Shown here piece after piece: positions 43,530 through 53,931 of a DNA stretch of 64,000 nucleotides. Under the pieces are notes generated by a model. That model saw only the letters and a program-made list of their open reading frames with translations. It was not told the DNA's origin and made no database searches. The position numbers were made by a program, and so were the translations under genes. The stretch's first letter is position 1; each line of letters starts with the position of its first letter. This DNA comes from Pontederia crassipes (taxonomy: Eukaryota; Streptophyta; Magnoliopsida; Commelinales; Pontederiaceae), in assembly GCA_030549335.1 (NCBI GenBank), contig CM060184.1:42745909-42809908 (forward strand), given 5' to 3'.

Positions 43530-45600
43530 CATATCCTCTGATCCTCCTAGGTATCTGAGTAGCTGTGCCGAGGCCACGCAAGTATCCCCTCGTGTCGTGC
43601 TAGCTACTTCCTCCCAAACAGCAGGGTTCTCTACAAAATAGAAAAATTATACAATCATATAATATATAAATTATATACAAAAATACATAAATTAAAAACA
43701 TGACAAAACTAACCAAGAAATATTACCTGGTGGCTGAGTACTCGGATCATCTTCGTACTTTTCAGTCATTTTCGCATTATACTCATCCTAAAAAATTTAA
43801 ACATTGTGCATTTCAAAAATACTACACTAACGTCAACAACTAAATGAACATGTCATGAGTCTTACCAGAAGCTTACGAGCAGTGGGCGTGACCAAGTCGT
43901 TTATCTTTCGGCTCTTATGCGTGGCCTCATAGACCACACGAAAGTCTACGTGACCGCCTTCTTTCTCCTCATACAATAAAGTTTCAAATTTGATAACATA
44001 AGTATAAGCTAAAAGTTTGATAAATTGAATTTGTATGTAAATTATCATGCGTCGTCGATGCTCGTCAAATTGCATTGACCCCCCTGTGTGGATGTGGGCC
44101 TCAGGCTTCGAAAGACGGTTAACTCTTTCCTTTTCCGACTTTCCTTGCCATCGTTCATCCGTCCTTTACGAACATCAAATACTTAGACTTTCAAAAATTA
44201 TAAATTTAATAAAAATAATTTAAAAGTAAAAATACTTACCACTTCCTACATAAAGGACTCCCAAATCGAGTGCCTAATATGCCTTAAGCATCTTTGTATG
44301 CCCTGCTCCAATTGAGGCGGGCGGACGTGACGACCTTGCGAAGCTTATGTAATCGATTTTGGAGGCGTTTCGTAGCAACCTCCTCAAAAGCTCTCCGGAT
44401 CATCCCTAAACTAAGATATGGATGAAACCGATTTGCCTCCTAAAAAATACATTAAAACTTAATAATTTTAAAATATATAAATTAAATTATGTAATCCAAA
44501 TAGAAGATCATACCGTAAATGCTCAAAAGATGTCATCTCGCTCTTGAATTGAGACATCTTTTCAAGATCCTGCCCCTTTCGGCAAATGGGAAAGAACGAG
44601 AGCACTGACATCCCGCACGGTACTAGTGGGTACGAAAGTAGTCTTGCTAATTACAAAGAAGAATTGCTTTTCAATGATAACTAAAAGTACAACAAAATTG
44701 GTACAACTTATTTAACTTACGATGAAGCAATATTATTCACGGTGACCACTCCATTATCATGTAACCCATCTTCATCACTCGAAGAGGAATCATCATTCGA
44801 TACAGCTGGGGTAGGCTAAGAAGGTCCGACATTATCTACGGGCCCTAATACAAAATAAATCATTAGTGTCATACCAAATTAAAGTTATGATAATTGATAT
44901 ATATACAATAGTGTTCTCACCTTGATTAATGTCTACCGCAGCATGATCCCTGGCAGTCCGCTCGTCTGATTGAATTGAGCCAGGTGCTTGTGCTATCGGT
45001 GGCGTAGCAACTGACATTATTAAAAAATAATTAATATCATTAATTGAGAAATGTCAATAACAATAAATATATCACCTGGGGTAAGATGTCGCTCGCCAAC
45101 GCTAGAATGTGGTGAAGCATCCAGTAATCTCGGCGGTGGTGGTGGCGTAGCAACTGTCATCATAAAAAAATACATAAAATTTTCCTCATATTTAAAATGA
45201 TGAAATATACAAAAAATAACCTGGTGTGACATGATGATCGTCGTCGTGCGATTGAGACGTCCCGACTATGTGCCCTGTCGACGGTGGAGCAATTGTCACA
45301 AAAGAAAAATATTTAAAAAACTCTATCTCCTACTGTGTATCGCCTACAATGTGACACGTACCTAGAGTGATATGTGGAGCAGATCCATCAATGGATCGCG
45401 TACTATGTGACGATCCAGCTACGTGCTCCGTCAGTGGCAGAGGAACTAATATTATTAAAAAAATGAATTTAACTATTATAATCAACTATAAATAAGCAAC
45501 TGACAATAAATATATTACCTAGTGGTTGTGATAGCTGACTCATATGAAGTGAACGCCTGGAAGAGCGAGATGACCCAGATGCTCGACCTCTAGTAACCAT
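43530..45600 (-). pseudogene. CACTA Transposase_24-type (Ptta/En/Spm) gene with duplicated small exons
   Basis: ATG at 45600. N-terminal exons on the minus strand: 45600-45519 (MVTRGRASGSSRSSRR...), 45445-45362, 45292-45221, 45153-45076, 45010-44921 and 44844-44721. Those from the second to fifth are 84, 72, 78 and 90 nt, all with phase-1 introns at both ends, and start VPLPLTEH, VAPPSTGH, VATPPPPP and VATPPIAQ; the first three of these end HITLG, HVTPG and HLTPG. The acceptor of the third exon is AA instead of AG, and the sixth exon has a TAG after GPS. Downstream pieces are FVPTSTVRDVSALVLSHLPK, then FHPYLSLGMIRRAFEEVATK with LRKVVTSARLNW, then HIHTGGSMQFDEHRRR, VDFRVVYEATHK and VWEEVAST with RGYLRGLG in a shifted frame. 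The HTGGS and GLG segments are typical of this transposase family. Not functional. Confidence 0.75.
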
Positions 45601-45688
45601 GACTGAAAAAAATCTTCTCTTATTATCGGTAATCATATATAACTAAAAAAATGGTAAGAAGCTTATATCATTAGAATAACTACGAGAT

Positions 45689-46020
45689 TCATTCGCTTAT
45701 TTCGTATTCTGACTCATCATCTTTATCATCGTCACTATAATCTTGGTTCGAGTCATCGTCAATGAAATTATCAAAGTTCACTTCCAAGAGGTCATTTGAA
45801 TTGAACTCTTCCATTGGCTCAGCGTCATCGACCAATTGAAAATTCTCAACTCTATCAACCAAATCAATCATCTCATTCACTCTATCTTCTTGATAGTAAT
45901 CATCTATGTGCACATCATTGTGTACGGATGATGTTTCATTGTCATCTACCATTGTTTCTGCTAAGAATAGTATATTCCTCACCTTGCATGACGCCTACCA
46001 TTCATCCTTGATTCTTTTCG
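45689..46020 (-). pseudogene. acidic C-terminal tail of CACTA protein (DUF4216-like context)
   Basis: 97 codons ending in an acidic Asp/Glu-rich tail (…DDDSNQDYSDDDKDDESEYE…). Just upstream the frame reads YPSKRIKDEW then stop, then ASCKVRNIL, resembling the end of DUF4216 in plant CACTA open reading frames. It is co-oriented with the Transposase_24-type gene and 90 bases upstream of it. Everything further upstream is missing. Weak domain evidence; assignment leans on context. Confidence 0.45.
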
Positions 46021-47736
46021 ATGGATACTTAGTATAGGAAGAATATATAAAATAGGAAGAATTCAGAAACTTTATAGCTATCTTTTCGGATTAAGTCAAT
46101 CTATCAATATTTTTTTAAGACTTGAAGGCAGAAGCATGTGACGCATAATGAAATAAAAAAATAAAAAAATTCTAATGTTAAGTTATATAAAAAATAAATA
46201 TAGCATTCATATTTCATATTTATATTGTATTATAAAGAATAAAATATATTCTTATTGTTCCATTGAGAGCAACCCAAATGATGAATAAAAAATTATGTAT
46301 TAATGATAATGCACATTATATTTGACAGAAAAAGGAATAAATGCTACTCGACACACATAAAATAATCTTTTTAAATTTACTTTTAAATAATATATTATGT
46401 ATATCTATAATGACAACATGAATAAACTAAATATTATTTATATAAATATATCATATATTTTTTAGTTCCTCATGTAAATATTATCAAACACTAAGAAGTA
46501 AAATATATATAAAAAAGTATAACCAGGGTGAGGATTTGCATAGAAATAACTTATGATCATCTTAAAAATTTGATACCTATACTCAAATAATAATATTAAA
46601 AAAATTACTTATATTTCTTATTAAAATAAATGATGTCAACACCAGATATAAACTTTTAGTTATATCAGATAAAATATTTAACTTGAATCATTATTTATAT
46701 TTAATACATACATAACATGCATATATATACACACACCTTAAAGAGAGTTAAATGTTGGATGTAACCCTATCATAAAGCCATATAATATGATCTAGATAAT
46801 TGAATTCTTAAAGTTAGATCATGACATTAATTAATTTTAAGAATGAAAAAATATAATTGTTTATATAGATTTTTGGAAGAAAGTTATAACAATTAAGTAT
46901 ATATTTTAAAATAAATTATTAAAAAATATACTTAATTAAGAAGTGAATGTATTGTGGTGGACATTTTTTAAAAAATAGACAACAAAATATAATTAGCTAC
47001 AAAATATAACAAAATATAACTAATAAAATAATTTACATATAATGTTCAACTTTGTCATTTCATCATTAATCTCTCCATATAAATATAGCATATATAATTA
47101 AATGTAAAGGTTGACCTATGGCACTATTTCTTTAAGTCACATATAATGCTTAAAATATTTAAATAATTTTAATAGTCATTTTAGTATGATATATAATAAT
47201 TTAATTTATTTATGTTATATATCTTTACATACATATAGCATGTCAAATATGACATTTTTACGTTGTCACATAAAAAATTAAATAGATAAAATAAAAAATA
47301 ATAGAAATTGTTAAAAATAATAAAATAAGTAGTATTTACTTAATTCGAAGACATGATATTATTTTAAAAATATAGATATCAATTGGTATTTATACTTATA
47401 TTATATCAAAATTAAAAAGATATATAGTTTGAAAGGAGAAGTCACGGTGTTTCTATATTCTCATATGTAAATTAACATCAATAAAATTAAAAGTTTTAAA
47501 TAATAGATGTTAACAAAGTAACAAAGTTAAGGGGGGAAAAGATAGAGTAAAACATAATTAAAAATGAAAGAGAATGTAATAAATTTAAAAAATAATTCCA
47601 AATAAATTTAATTTATTATAACATATTTACATATATAAGTTTCTAAGGCGAGAAAATGATTATATAATCTATAAAATTGTTATCAAAATAAAATTTCTTA
47701 TTTTATAATCAAAATTTGTGTTTACTTCTGTGTCCT
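46021..47736. other. very AT-rich region, no gene; possible Helitron body
   Basis: Extreme A/T content without coding similarity on either strand. It ends in a Helitron-type 3' terminus, so part may be the body of a non-coding Helitron; no 5' TC terminus could be fixed. Confidence 0.4.
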
Positions 47737-47764
47737 CCGCGCATCGCGCGGGTCATCATACTAG
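47737..47764 (+). mobile_element. Helitron-type 3' terminus
   Basis: CCGCGC-ATC-GCGCGG forms a perfect 6-base-pair hairpin (47737-47751), followed after nine bases by CTAG and then T. Helitrons end in a hairpin close to a CTRR terminus and insert between A and T; all three features are present. The GC-rich hairpin stands out in AT-rich sequence. Only the terminus is supported. Confidence 0.6.
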
Positions 47765-48069
47765 TATATATATATATAAGCAGGGGTAGAAAATGCCATG
47801 TGTCGAGCTCTCATAAATTGAATATATAAAATGATAATCTATTATTTATATAATTATATATACTCAAAAGTTAGTTATTAAAATTATATAATTCTATTTA
47901 TTTATGTTTTTCAATTCTATGTTTGTAACTATAAATAAAGAGATTTTTAGTCATCATTTGCATATTTTAAGTTAGTTTTTAAGTATATAAAATTTTATTT
48001 ATTCATGTTTTTAAATTTCATATTTATAACTATAAATAGATGATCATTTTAATCTTTCTATTCAAAACT
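47765..48069. other. AT-rich spacer
   Basis: No coding similarity. The start (TATATATATAAGCAGGGG) resembles 56343-56365, which also follows a CTAGT. Confidence 0.4.
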
Positions 48070-48610
48070 TCTGCTTGCCCATTGTTTTGAGGGTGATACG
48101 CGGTAGAAATCCGATGGTTGAATCCATATTTATGCAATAATTTTTTAAAACTTCGTTCAATTATGTGAACCTCCATCGCTGATGATCAATCTGGGAACCC
48201 AGAATCTTGGGAAGATAGTATGTTTAAAGAGTTTTATAACTGATTTTGAGTCTGCTGTGATTGTAGGAACTGTTTCAATCCATTTTGAGACATAATCAAT
48301 TGCTAGAAGTATGAACTTATACTCGCATGAGAGAGGGAAGGGTCTCATGTAGTCGACTCTCCATACATCAAATATTTCTATTTTGAGCATAGGCTGCTGG
48401 GGTGCTTCATTCCTTCTGCCTATGTTTTTGGTTCTTTGACAAGCATCGTAGGATTTCACAAAATTGGTTGCATCCTTGAACATAGTAGGTCAATAAAAAC
48501 TTATTTGAAGAACTTTAGAGGCTGTCTTCTGATATCCTCCATGACCACATTGATGAATGACACTCTCGTATATGGCAAATTGTTCTTCTTCTTATATACT
48601 CCTTCGATAT
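48070..48610 (-). pseudogene. integrase remnant (Athila/Tat-like)
   Basis: Minus strand from about 48600: a damaged zinc-binding segment with HQCGHGGYQKTASKVLQ, then MFKDATNFVKSYDACQRTKN, where the first Cys of the usual C-x-x-C is Tyr. Then PMLKIEIFDVWRVDYMRPF (first catalytic Asp), FILLAIDYVSKWIE, PRLIISDGGSH (second Asp). Beyond a frameshift, a STAYHPQNNGQAE segment leads up to 48075, where similarity ends abruptly. The final Glu is near the truncation point. Confidence 0.75.
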
Positions 48611-48839
48611 ATTTCATCAGCATATTTTTTGAAGAGAAATGGCTCATTCCAGAAATAGTATTTACTGACCGAAAAGAATTTTTTCTTTTGTTGATAAGAT
48701 AAATTAGGTCGTAAAACTCATGAAGTTAAATAGTTGGCATAATCAGCGAATCATGAAAATTGTGCCTCCTAAATTGAAAACAATTGGTCATCAGGGAAGG
48801 AATCATTAATATCTCAATAATTCCAGGATTATTTTCCTG
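48611..48839 (-). pseudogene. RNase H-integrase spacer remnant
   Basis: Between the RNase H end and the zinc-binding part; translated pieces are damaged but spacing fits the polyprotein. Confidence 0.35.
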
Positions 48840-49040
48840 CTCTGATAGTTGGAGTCGAGAAAGGTGATCAGCTACTTGATTTTTTGCTTTCTTTTTGTCT
48901 TTGATTTATAGATCGAATTCCTGTAACAGAAGTATCCTCCTAATCAGTATCGGTTTGGCATCTTTTTTAGAAATCAAGTACCTGGCTTGATGGTCAGTAT
49001 ATATAATGATCCGGCGTATCTTGTTTCGACATGTATTTTT
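48840..49040 (-). pseudogene. RNase H C-terminal remnant (Athila/Tat-like)
   Basis: Minus strand: [20 protein letters not shown], then [12 protein letters not shown], a stop, then AKNQVADHLSRL. These match the end of RNase H in Athila/Tat elements, with the final catalytic Asp in VADHLSR. The N-terminal half and reverse transcriptase are deleted. Confidence 0.7.
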
Positions 49041-49239
49041 CCATCATTGATTCAATCTTACTCGTAGAAGATGATCCCTGATCAGGCGAAGAGTTTTGAG
49101 GTTGTGTTCTTTGATTGAATTTGCTTTGCCAGGCAAGAATTTGAGCTTGCTGAGGGTTATCTCTATATGAAAACTTTGGGTTATTTTTCTATCCAGGATT
49201 AAAAGTGTTTGAGTATGGTTCATTATTAGAAGGATATGG

Positions 49240-50302
49240 ACCTATCGTGTTTGCCTAATGTTGATGTCCTTGCTGCTTCAATAGTTTATAGTGTATGGAA
49301 ATATGATCGGATGAACCACATATTTCACAACATCTTATTATCATATTAATAGTAGGGGTAGCTTCGTTGAGTCCTAGCCTACTAATTGCCTTTTGAACGA
49401 TGTATTCCACCTTAGAAGAGAAATCCTCTCCATCCAGTCGTGTATGATTGAAAGCAATTGGCTTGTTGGACCTTGAGTCAGCTAAGAAATATTAATTCCT
49501 TATTATTTCTTCTATAAGTTGGTATGCTTCATCTATATTTTTCTTTATAAACACACCATCCACAGCATTGTGGAATGCCATCTTTAAAGCATAATTAAGT
49601 CCATTATGGAACGATTGGACTAAAATCCATTTGCTCAAACCATGATGGGGGCACGATCTTAGCAATGTCTTAAACTTTTGCCAAGCTTCATACAATATTT
49701 CCTGATCTTTTTGAACAAAACCGATGACTTGGTTCTTGATCTTAGTTGTCTTGGAAGAAACTATTATAATAGAAAAGTCTTTACCAATTGTTCCCAAGTG
49801 GTTAATTCCCATGATTCCAATGACTATAGCCATTGTTTGGCTTTGCCTCTTACGAAAAAGAAAAGACTCTTAATCTCAATGCTTCTGGTGATACTTCATT
49901 CAACTTTGTTGTCTCGCATATTTTCAGAAAGTCTTTGAGATGTTGATTCGGATCCTCATTTGGAGTTCCTCCAAATTGGTTCTATTGGATCATGGAGATC
50001 AAGGAGGATTTCAATTCAAAATTGTTAGCTTGAATAGTTATCTTCAAAATAGCAGACTCTAACCCAGCTGCAGTGGAGGTATAGAGTTCTTCCAGTGACG
50101 GAACTGGTGGTTGAGGTTGTTCTTGTTGTTGAGCCATCATCTCTGCTCCTAAATCAGAATTCAGCTTGATTTCTATTGATTGAGTGCTACTTCTTCCTTC
50201 AGTCAGAGGTGTTCTATTCTTATGTTCTCGCACTCTTCTTTTGAAAGTTCGATCGATTTCAGGGTCTAATTCAAGTAGTTTTCTGTGAGTAGTTCTGGGC
50301 AT
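49240..50302 (-). pseudogene. gag remnant with zinc knuckle (Athila/Tat-like)
   Basis: Starts MPRTTHRKLLELDPEIDRTF, the typical Athila/Tat Gag N-terminus, with QANNFELKSSLISMIQ at the end of the first ORF (50302-49982). After a gap with frameshifts, 49833-49492 carries ILYEAWQKFKTLLRSCPHHG and LVQSFHNGLNYALKM, the conserved Retrotrans_gag segment. Near 49340-49290 a zinc knuckle reads CEICGSSDHISIHY: the last Cys is Tyr, so metal binding would be lost. Multiple breaks; not functional. Confidence 0.75.
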
Positions 50303-50394
50303 ATACTAATCCCTGAAATCAAATGAAAGAATTCAACAACAAATATTAATAGATTAAATAACAAACAATATAAATAAAGAGTAATGATCTAAAT

Positions 50395-50411
50395 CCCCGA
50401 CAATGGGGCCA
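50395..50411 (-). other. degenerate tRNA-Asp primer binding site
   Basis: The plus strand reads CCCCGACAATGGGGCCA, 14 of 17 bases equal to the tRNA-Asp 3' end as in the site at 25949. It lies six bases from the LTR start at 50418, the same spacing as in the intact element. Confidence 0.7.
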
Positions 50412-50417
50412 AAAACT

Positions 50418-51440
50418 TGACGTGAACTTTGTGTGGATATGGTTTTCTCGCACTAAAAGTAATTCTAGTTATGTTTAAATTTTACTTTAGAGTTCACATA
50501 GCTGTAAGTGCACAGGTCGAGTAGAAACCCTGAGTGTTGTAACCCCGTTGATTTAGATCGGTTATCAATTTATTTATATCTCAAGAGTTGTCACAAAATG
50601 ATTAAGACTAAACTAGATATTAGAAACACGATTTATAGGTAAAACAAAGGAAGAGTTGAGAGGGATCAGAATATAAGAGAATAGATTCTCTTGTGATGAA
50701 CTCGTTAAAGCTAATGCATCTTAGTTCTCATCTTGTGAGTAGAATGATCTCTCGATCGTACTGCACAAATCAATTACTCTGTCTCTAAACTCGCCGATCT
50801 CTCTTTGAGCCGAGAGAGAGGTAGCCGTTCAACATTATATTAGAACTGATTGATTAGTCGATCTCTCATCCTAATCAGAAAAGAAAAGGTGATCTCTCAA
50901 TCTTAAATTACCAATCCTTTTATCCTAATATGATCAATTGGAACAAATCTAACACCACTAGTTACTGTCATGGACTTTCTCCTCACAACAGCTAAAACGA
51001 TGGACCTCTCAGTTTCTATAAAAACGCTAACAGAATATTACTAGAAGCACAGCAAGTAAACACAATCAGTTCCTTCTTTCGAATGGAACGAGTTTTTAAC
51101 AAAAATAATAGATCTCTCGATCTGATTGAAATTGGGTGCAGATAATAAAGTTGCAGTATATCAAGCAAATAAAAACTAGGGGTCAAGAGCACGACATCAG
51201 AGAACTAGAAGAGTAGCATTAACAGAGTATCATCACAAGGAAACCAAAAATTCCTTTAGCTCGACATAAGTTTGGGTAAAATCAATAATCTTCCTCTCCA
51301 CATTCTTCTTTTTCTTTTCCTTCCCTTCTCCCTTCCTCCCTTCCATCTCCCGTCTCCCCCCTTTTCCCGTCTCCTGGCCTCCTTTTCTTTCTCCCTATTC
51401 AGAATCCAAAATTTGAAAAGTTGCCCTTTTTTACTAGTTC
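50418..51440 (-). repeat. 5' LTR of the Athila/Tat-like element (outer end uncertain)
   Basis: Begins (plus strand) TGACGTGAACTTTGTG directly after the primer site. Contains recurrent GATCTCTC words between 50740 and 51130. The outer boundary is not certain; pyrimidine-rich sequence at 51290-51400 probably lies within the LTR. Confidence 0.5.
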
Positions 51441-51589
51441 AACTCCACTACTAATAATAGGTAAAAAAGTGTTTCAAATATAATCAGATTTTATATCAAT
51501 CTAGTGGATTTAACTCTAATAATTATGAGCAAAATAAGGAATGATCAATAATATTGATATGTATAATATAATACAAGAATATGTGTAAT

Positions 51590-51998
51590 ATTTTATTATT
51601 AACATTTTCGACGGATAATGCCTTCAGAATTATCAACGAATCCGTGATCTGTTGGTAATTACGAAGGCGCCACCCATCGGAAACTTTAATTTCGCTCGCC
51701 CGCCCTCCCCTCCTAATTTTCAGGCTCTTACTCACTCATTTTATCTCCACGTGCTCTCTCCATCAGAAACCTCGAATCCCTTCGGAGATTATGATGGGGT
51801 GACACCCATCAGAGCCTCCGACTATTCTTGTGGGAACCTCCGATAGTAGCCATCTACCGAAGGTTCCGACGGCGGTCGGTCGTCAAAAGTTTCGAAGGAG
51901 GCTCACTTCGAAAGTTTTGATGAATTTTTTTCATTCGCATCACCGACTATGTTTCGGTCAGAAAGTGCAATTTTAATTGCAAAAAATGTTGCAGTGTA
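51590..51998. mobile_element. possible CACTA-type subterminal region and terminus
   Basis: Ends TTGCAGTG (51991-51998), whose reverse complement starts CACTGCAAC, a CACTA-like start. The preceding 400 bases hold repeated words around TCCGACGG, CTCCGA and TTCGAAGG, as in CACTA subterminal regions. No partner terminus or transposase was found, so this is tentative. Confidence 0.3.
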
Positions 51999-52534
51999 AT
52001 GTTAATTTGTATCCATAATAAATTTTAATATTCAAATAAATAATAATCAGAATTATATATAATCTTAATTTTAATCTAAGTAGAAGTAGGAGACTATAAA
52101 GTCGAAATAGTCATTAGAAATAGGATGATTATTTGCATCCTAATATTTAATTTCAGATTTTTTAAGCAGAAATATTAGTAACCAAAGTTAGGAGTAAATT
52201 TCAACACTCATCATCCAACTTAGGGGTAATTCCCAATAAGGTCATCAAACTTCACTTTGTAACACCATGGTCATCGAACTTTAAAAACGTTTCAACCACG
52301 ATCATCACGACTGATTGTTGCCAATAAATCGGTAAGTCGCTGACGTGGAGGCTTACATGGCATCACGTCAATATTTTCTCTCTCCTCCACATTAGACTTG
52401 AAAAATAAAAAAAATCCACGACTTCATTTTTTCAATCTGTTCAAACTTAATTTTGTATCTACATGGTCATCCAACTTTTGAAAAATTTTCAGACAAGGTC
52501 ATTTAACTTTTCAAATTTTCAATTATGGTCATCA

Positions 52535-52597
52535 TAAAAAATTAAAATAAAAAATAAAAAAATAAAAAAATAAAAAAATAAAAAAAAATAAAAAATA
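52535..52597. repeat. (AAAAAT)n A-rich tract
   Basis: Repeated AAATAAAAAAAT units inside the long-TIR element. Confidence 0.85.
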
Positions 52598-53019
52598 CAA
52601 ATTCGAAGGCCCTTAGGGGTACATTTTTTGGCTCAGCACCACACTAAACGATCCAATACGATTTGGCTCGGCTCTGATGGAATCTCGCGCCAAATTGTTT
52701 TTCTAATTATAATATTTTTTTATCTCAAATTTAGGGCAAAAAATCTAATCGGTATGTTATGTTTTTAATTATTTATTTTCTTAGTTAAAATTATTAATTA
52801 TCATAATATTATATATTTAATACACATAAAAAATTTAGGTGGCTCGATCCGAGTGGGTCGTGCCAAAAAATATACCAAGTCAGCCTAAGCACTTTCAATT
52901 TTTTATTTTTATTACTGATTATTATATCTTTTAAAAGTTTTTTACGATGTTCGTGATTGAAATTTTGAAAAGATGAATGACCTTATCTGAAAGTTTTGAA
53001 TAGTTGGATCAAAGTTTTC

Positions 53020-53105
53020 AAACTCGAGAGTTTATGTTGGCTCATTTTACGTCCGGTAAACTCGAGACGTAAACTTGAAACGTAAACTCGAAACATAAAC
53101 TCGTA
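53020..53105. repeat. AAACTCGAGACGTA-type short tandem repeat
   Basis: Four to five degenerate units around (C)GTAAACTCGA(A)A. Related CTCGTAAGAGTT / AACTCGAGAGTTT words recur at 53600-53645 in inverted sense. Confidence 0.6.
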
Positions 53106-53931
53106 GAGTTCATGTACATGACTTTATTTATGTATTTAACATTATATGCTATAAAATATTTGTAAAAAATAATTTCTATATGTTAGTTTCGGATGCAATG
53201 AGTTCATTGATCATGTTTCATCTCACTCATATTGAACTGCATAATCATTCATTATTTTTAACAATTCATCGCACTCTACAAGTACAATATATAAGGCGAC
53301 GCAACACAAGTTGAAAAGTTAAGAGTTCAAAGTTTTTACATCAATTTATCAAAGTAGTTAATGATTCATATAAAATAAAATATAAAGTATTCTTAGTTGT
53401 TAAATCATGAATGTTTAATACTATTTTTATTTCAATTTTAACTTCAAATCTTAGTTCAATGCCTAATTTTTGCATCTGGCATTCAAATCTTAGTTCAATG
53501 ACTTTATAAGAGTTTACTCGAGTCTACCGGAGTCCACCAAGTCTACCCGAGATTACCACCAAGTCCGATTCCATTCCGAGTTCACTCGATTTCATGACTA
53601 AACTCGTGAACTCGTAAGAGTTTAAGTTTCAAACTCGAGAGTTTGTGAACCATGAGTTGGATGACCATGTAGATACAAAAGTATGTTTGGACAGATGAAA
53701 GAGAAAAATGTTGATGTGATTTTTTTTATTTTTTAAATTTGACATGGAGGAGAAAGAAATGCTGATGTGTCGTCACATAAGCATGCACATCAATGACTTG
53801 CCTATTTACTGGCTACAACCATTCATCATGACTACGGCAAAAAAGTTTTTAAAGTTCGGTGGCCATGATATTCCAAAGTGAAGTTAGATGACCTTAATGG
53901 GAATACCCCTAAATTGGTTGATCATGGTTGA

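Larger units (their letters stand above)
42589..46020 (-). mobile_element. CACTA (En/Spm) transposon, one terminus plus transposase genes
   Basis: The terminus CACTACAAGAAAA starts at 42589. The next 450 bases carry repeated words around GACGCTA, GGCGCTA and TAGCGTC, the subterminal repeats. Genes inside run on the minus strand towards this terminus: a DUF4216-type tail (about 46020-45689) and a Transposase_24-type gene (45600-43530). The opposite terminus is not found; beyond 46020 the sequence is unrelated AT-rich DNA, so the Transposase_21 half and left end are probably deleted. Frameshifts and a nonsense codon make it non-functional. Confidence 0.75.
48070..51440 (-). mobile_element. decayed Athila/Tat-like Ty3-gypsy element
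   Basis: Minus-strand order: LTR (from about 51440 to 50418), primer site at 50411-50395, Gag, zinc knuckle, RNase H, integrase, truncated near 48070 inside the integrase. Reverse transcriptase and protease are missing between 49240 and 49040. No 3' LTR and no target duplication could be assigned. Confidence 0.7.
52201..53931. mobile_element. element with about 280-bp terminal inverted repeats
   Basis: 52201-52480 and the reverse complement of 53931-53650 align over their length, sharing blocks such as TTAGGGGTA, AAGGTCATC, AACTTCACTTTG, CGAACTTTAAAAAC and TGTATCTACATGGTCATCCA. Interior of 1.2 kb is non-coding, with an A-rich tract and repeats of AACTCGAGA. Long inverted repeats suggest a Mutator-like or foldback element. 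Clear target duplications are not visible. Confidence 0.7.

Noticed and set aside
51446-51461. CACTACTAATAATAGG as a possible left CACTA terminus for 51998
   Set aside because: Beyond CACTA it does not match the terminus at 51998 (CACTGCAACATTT).
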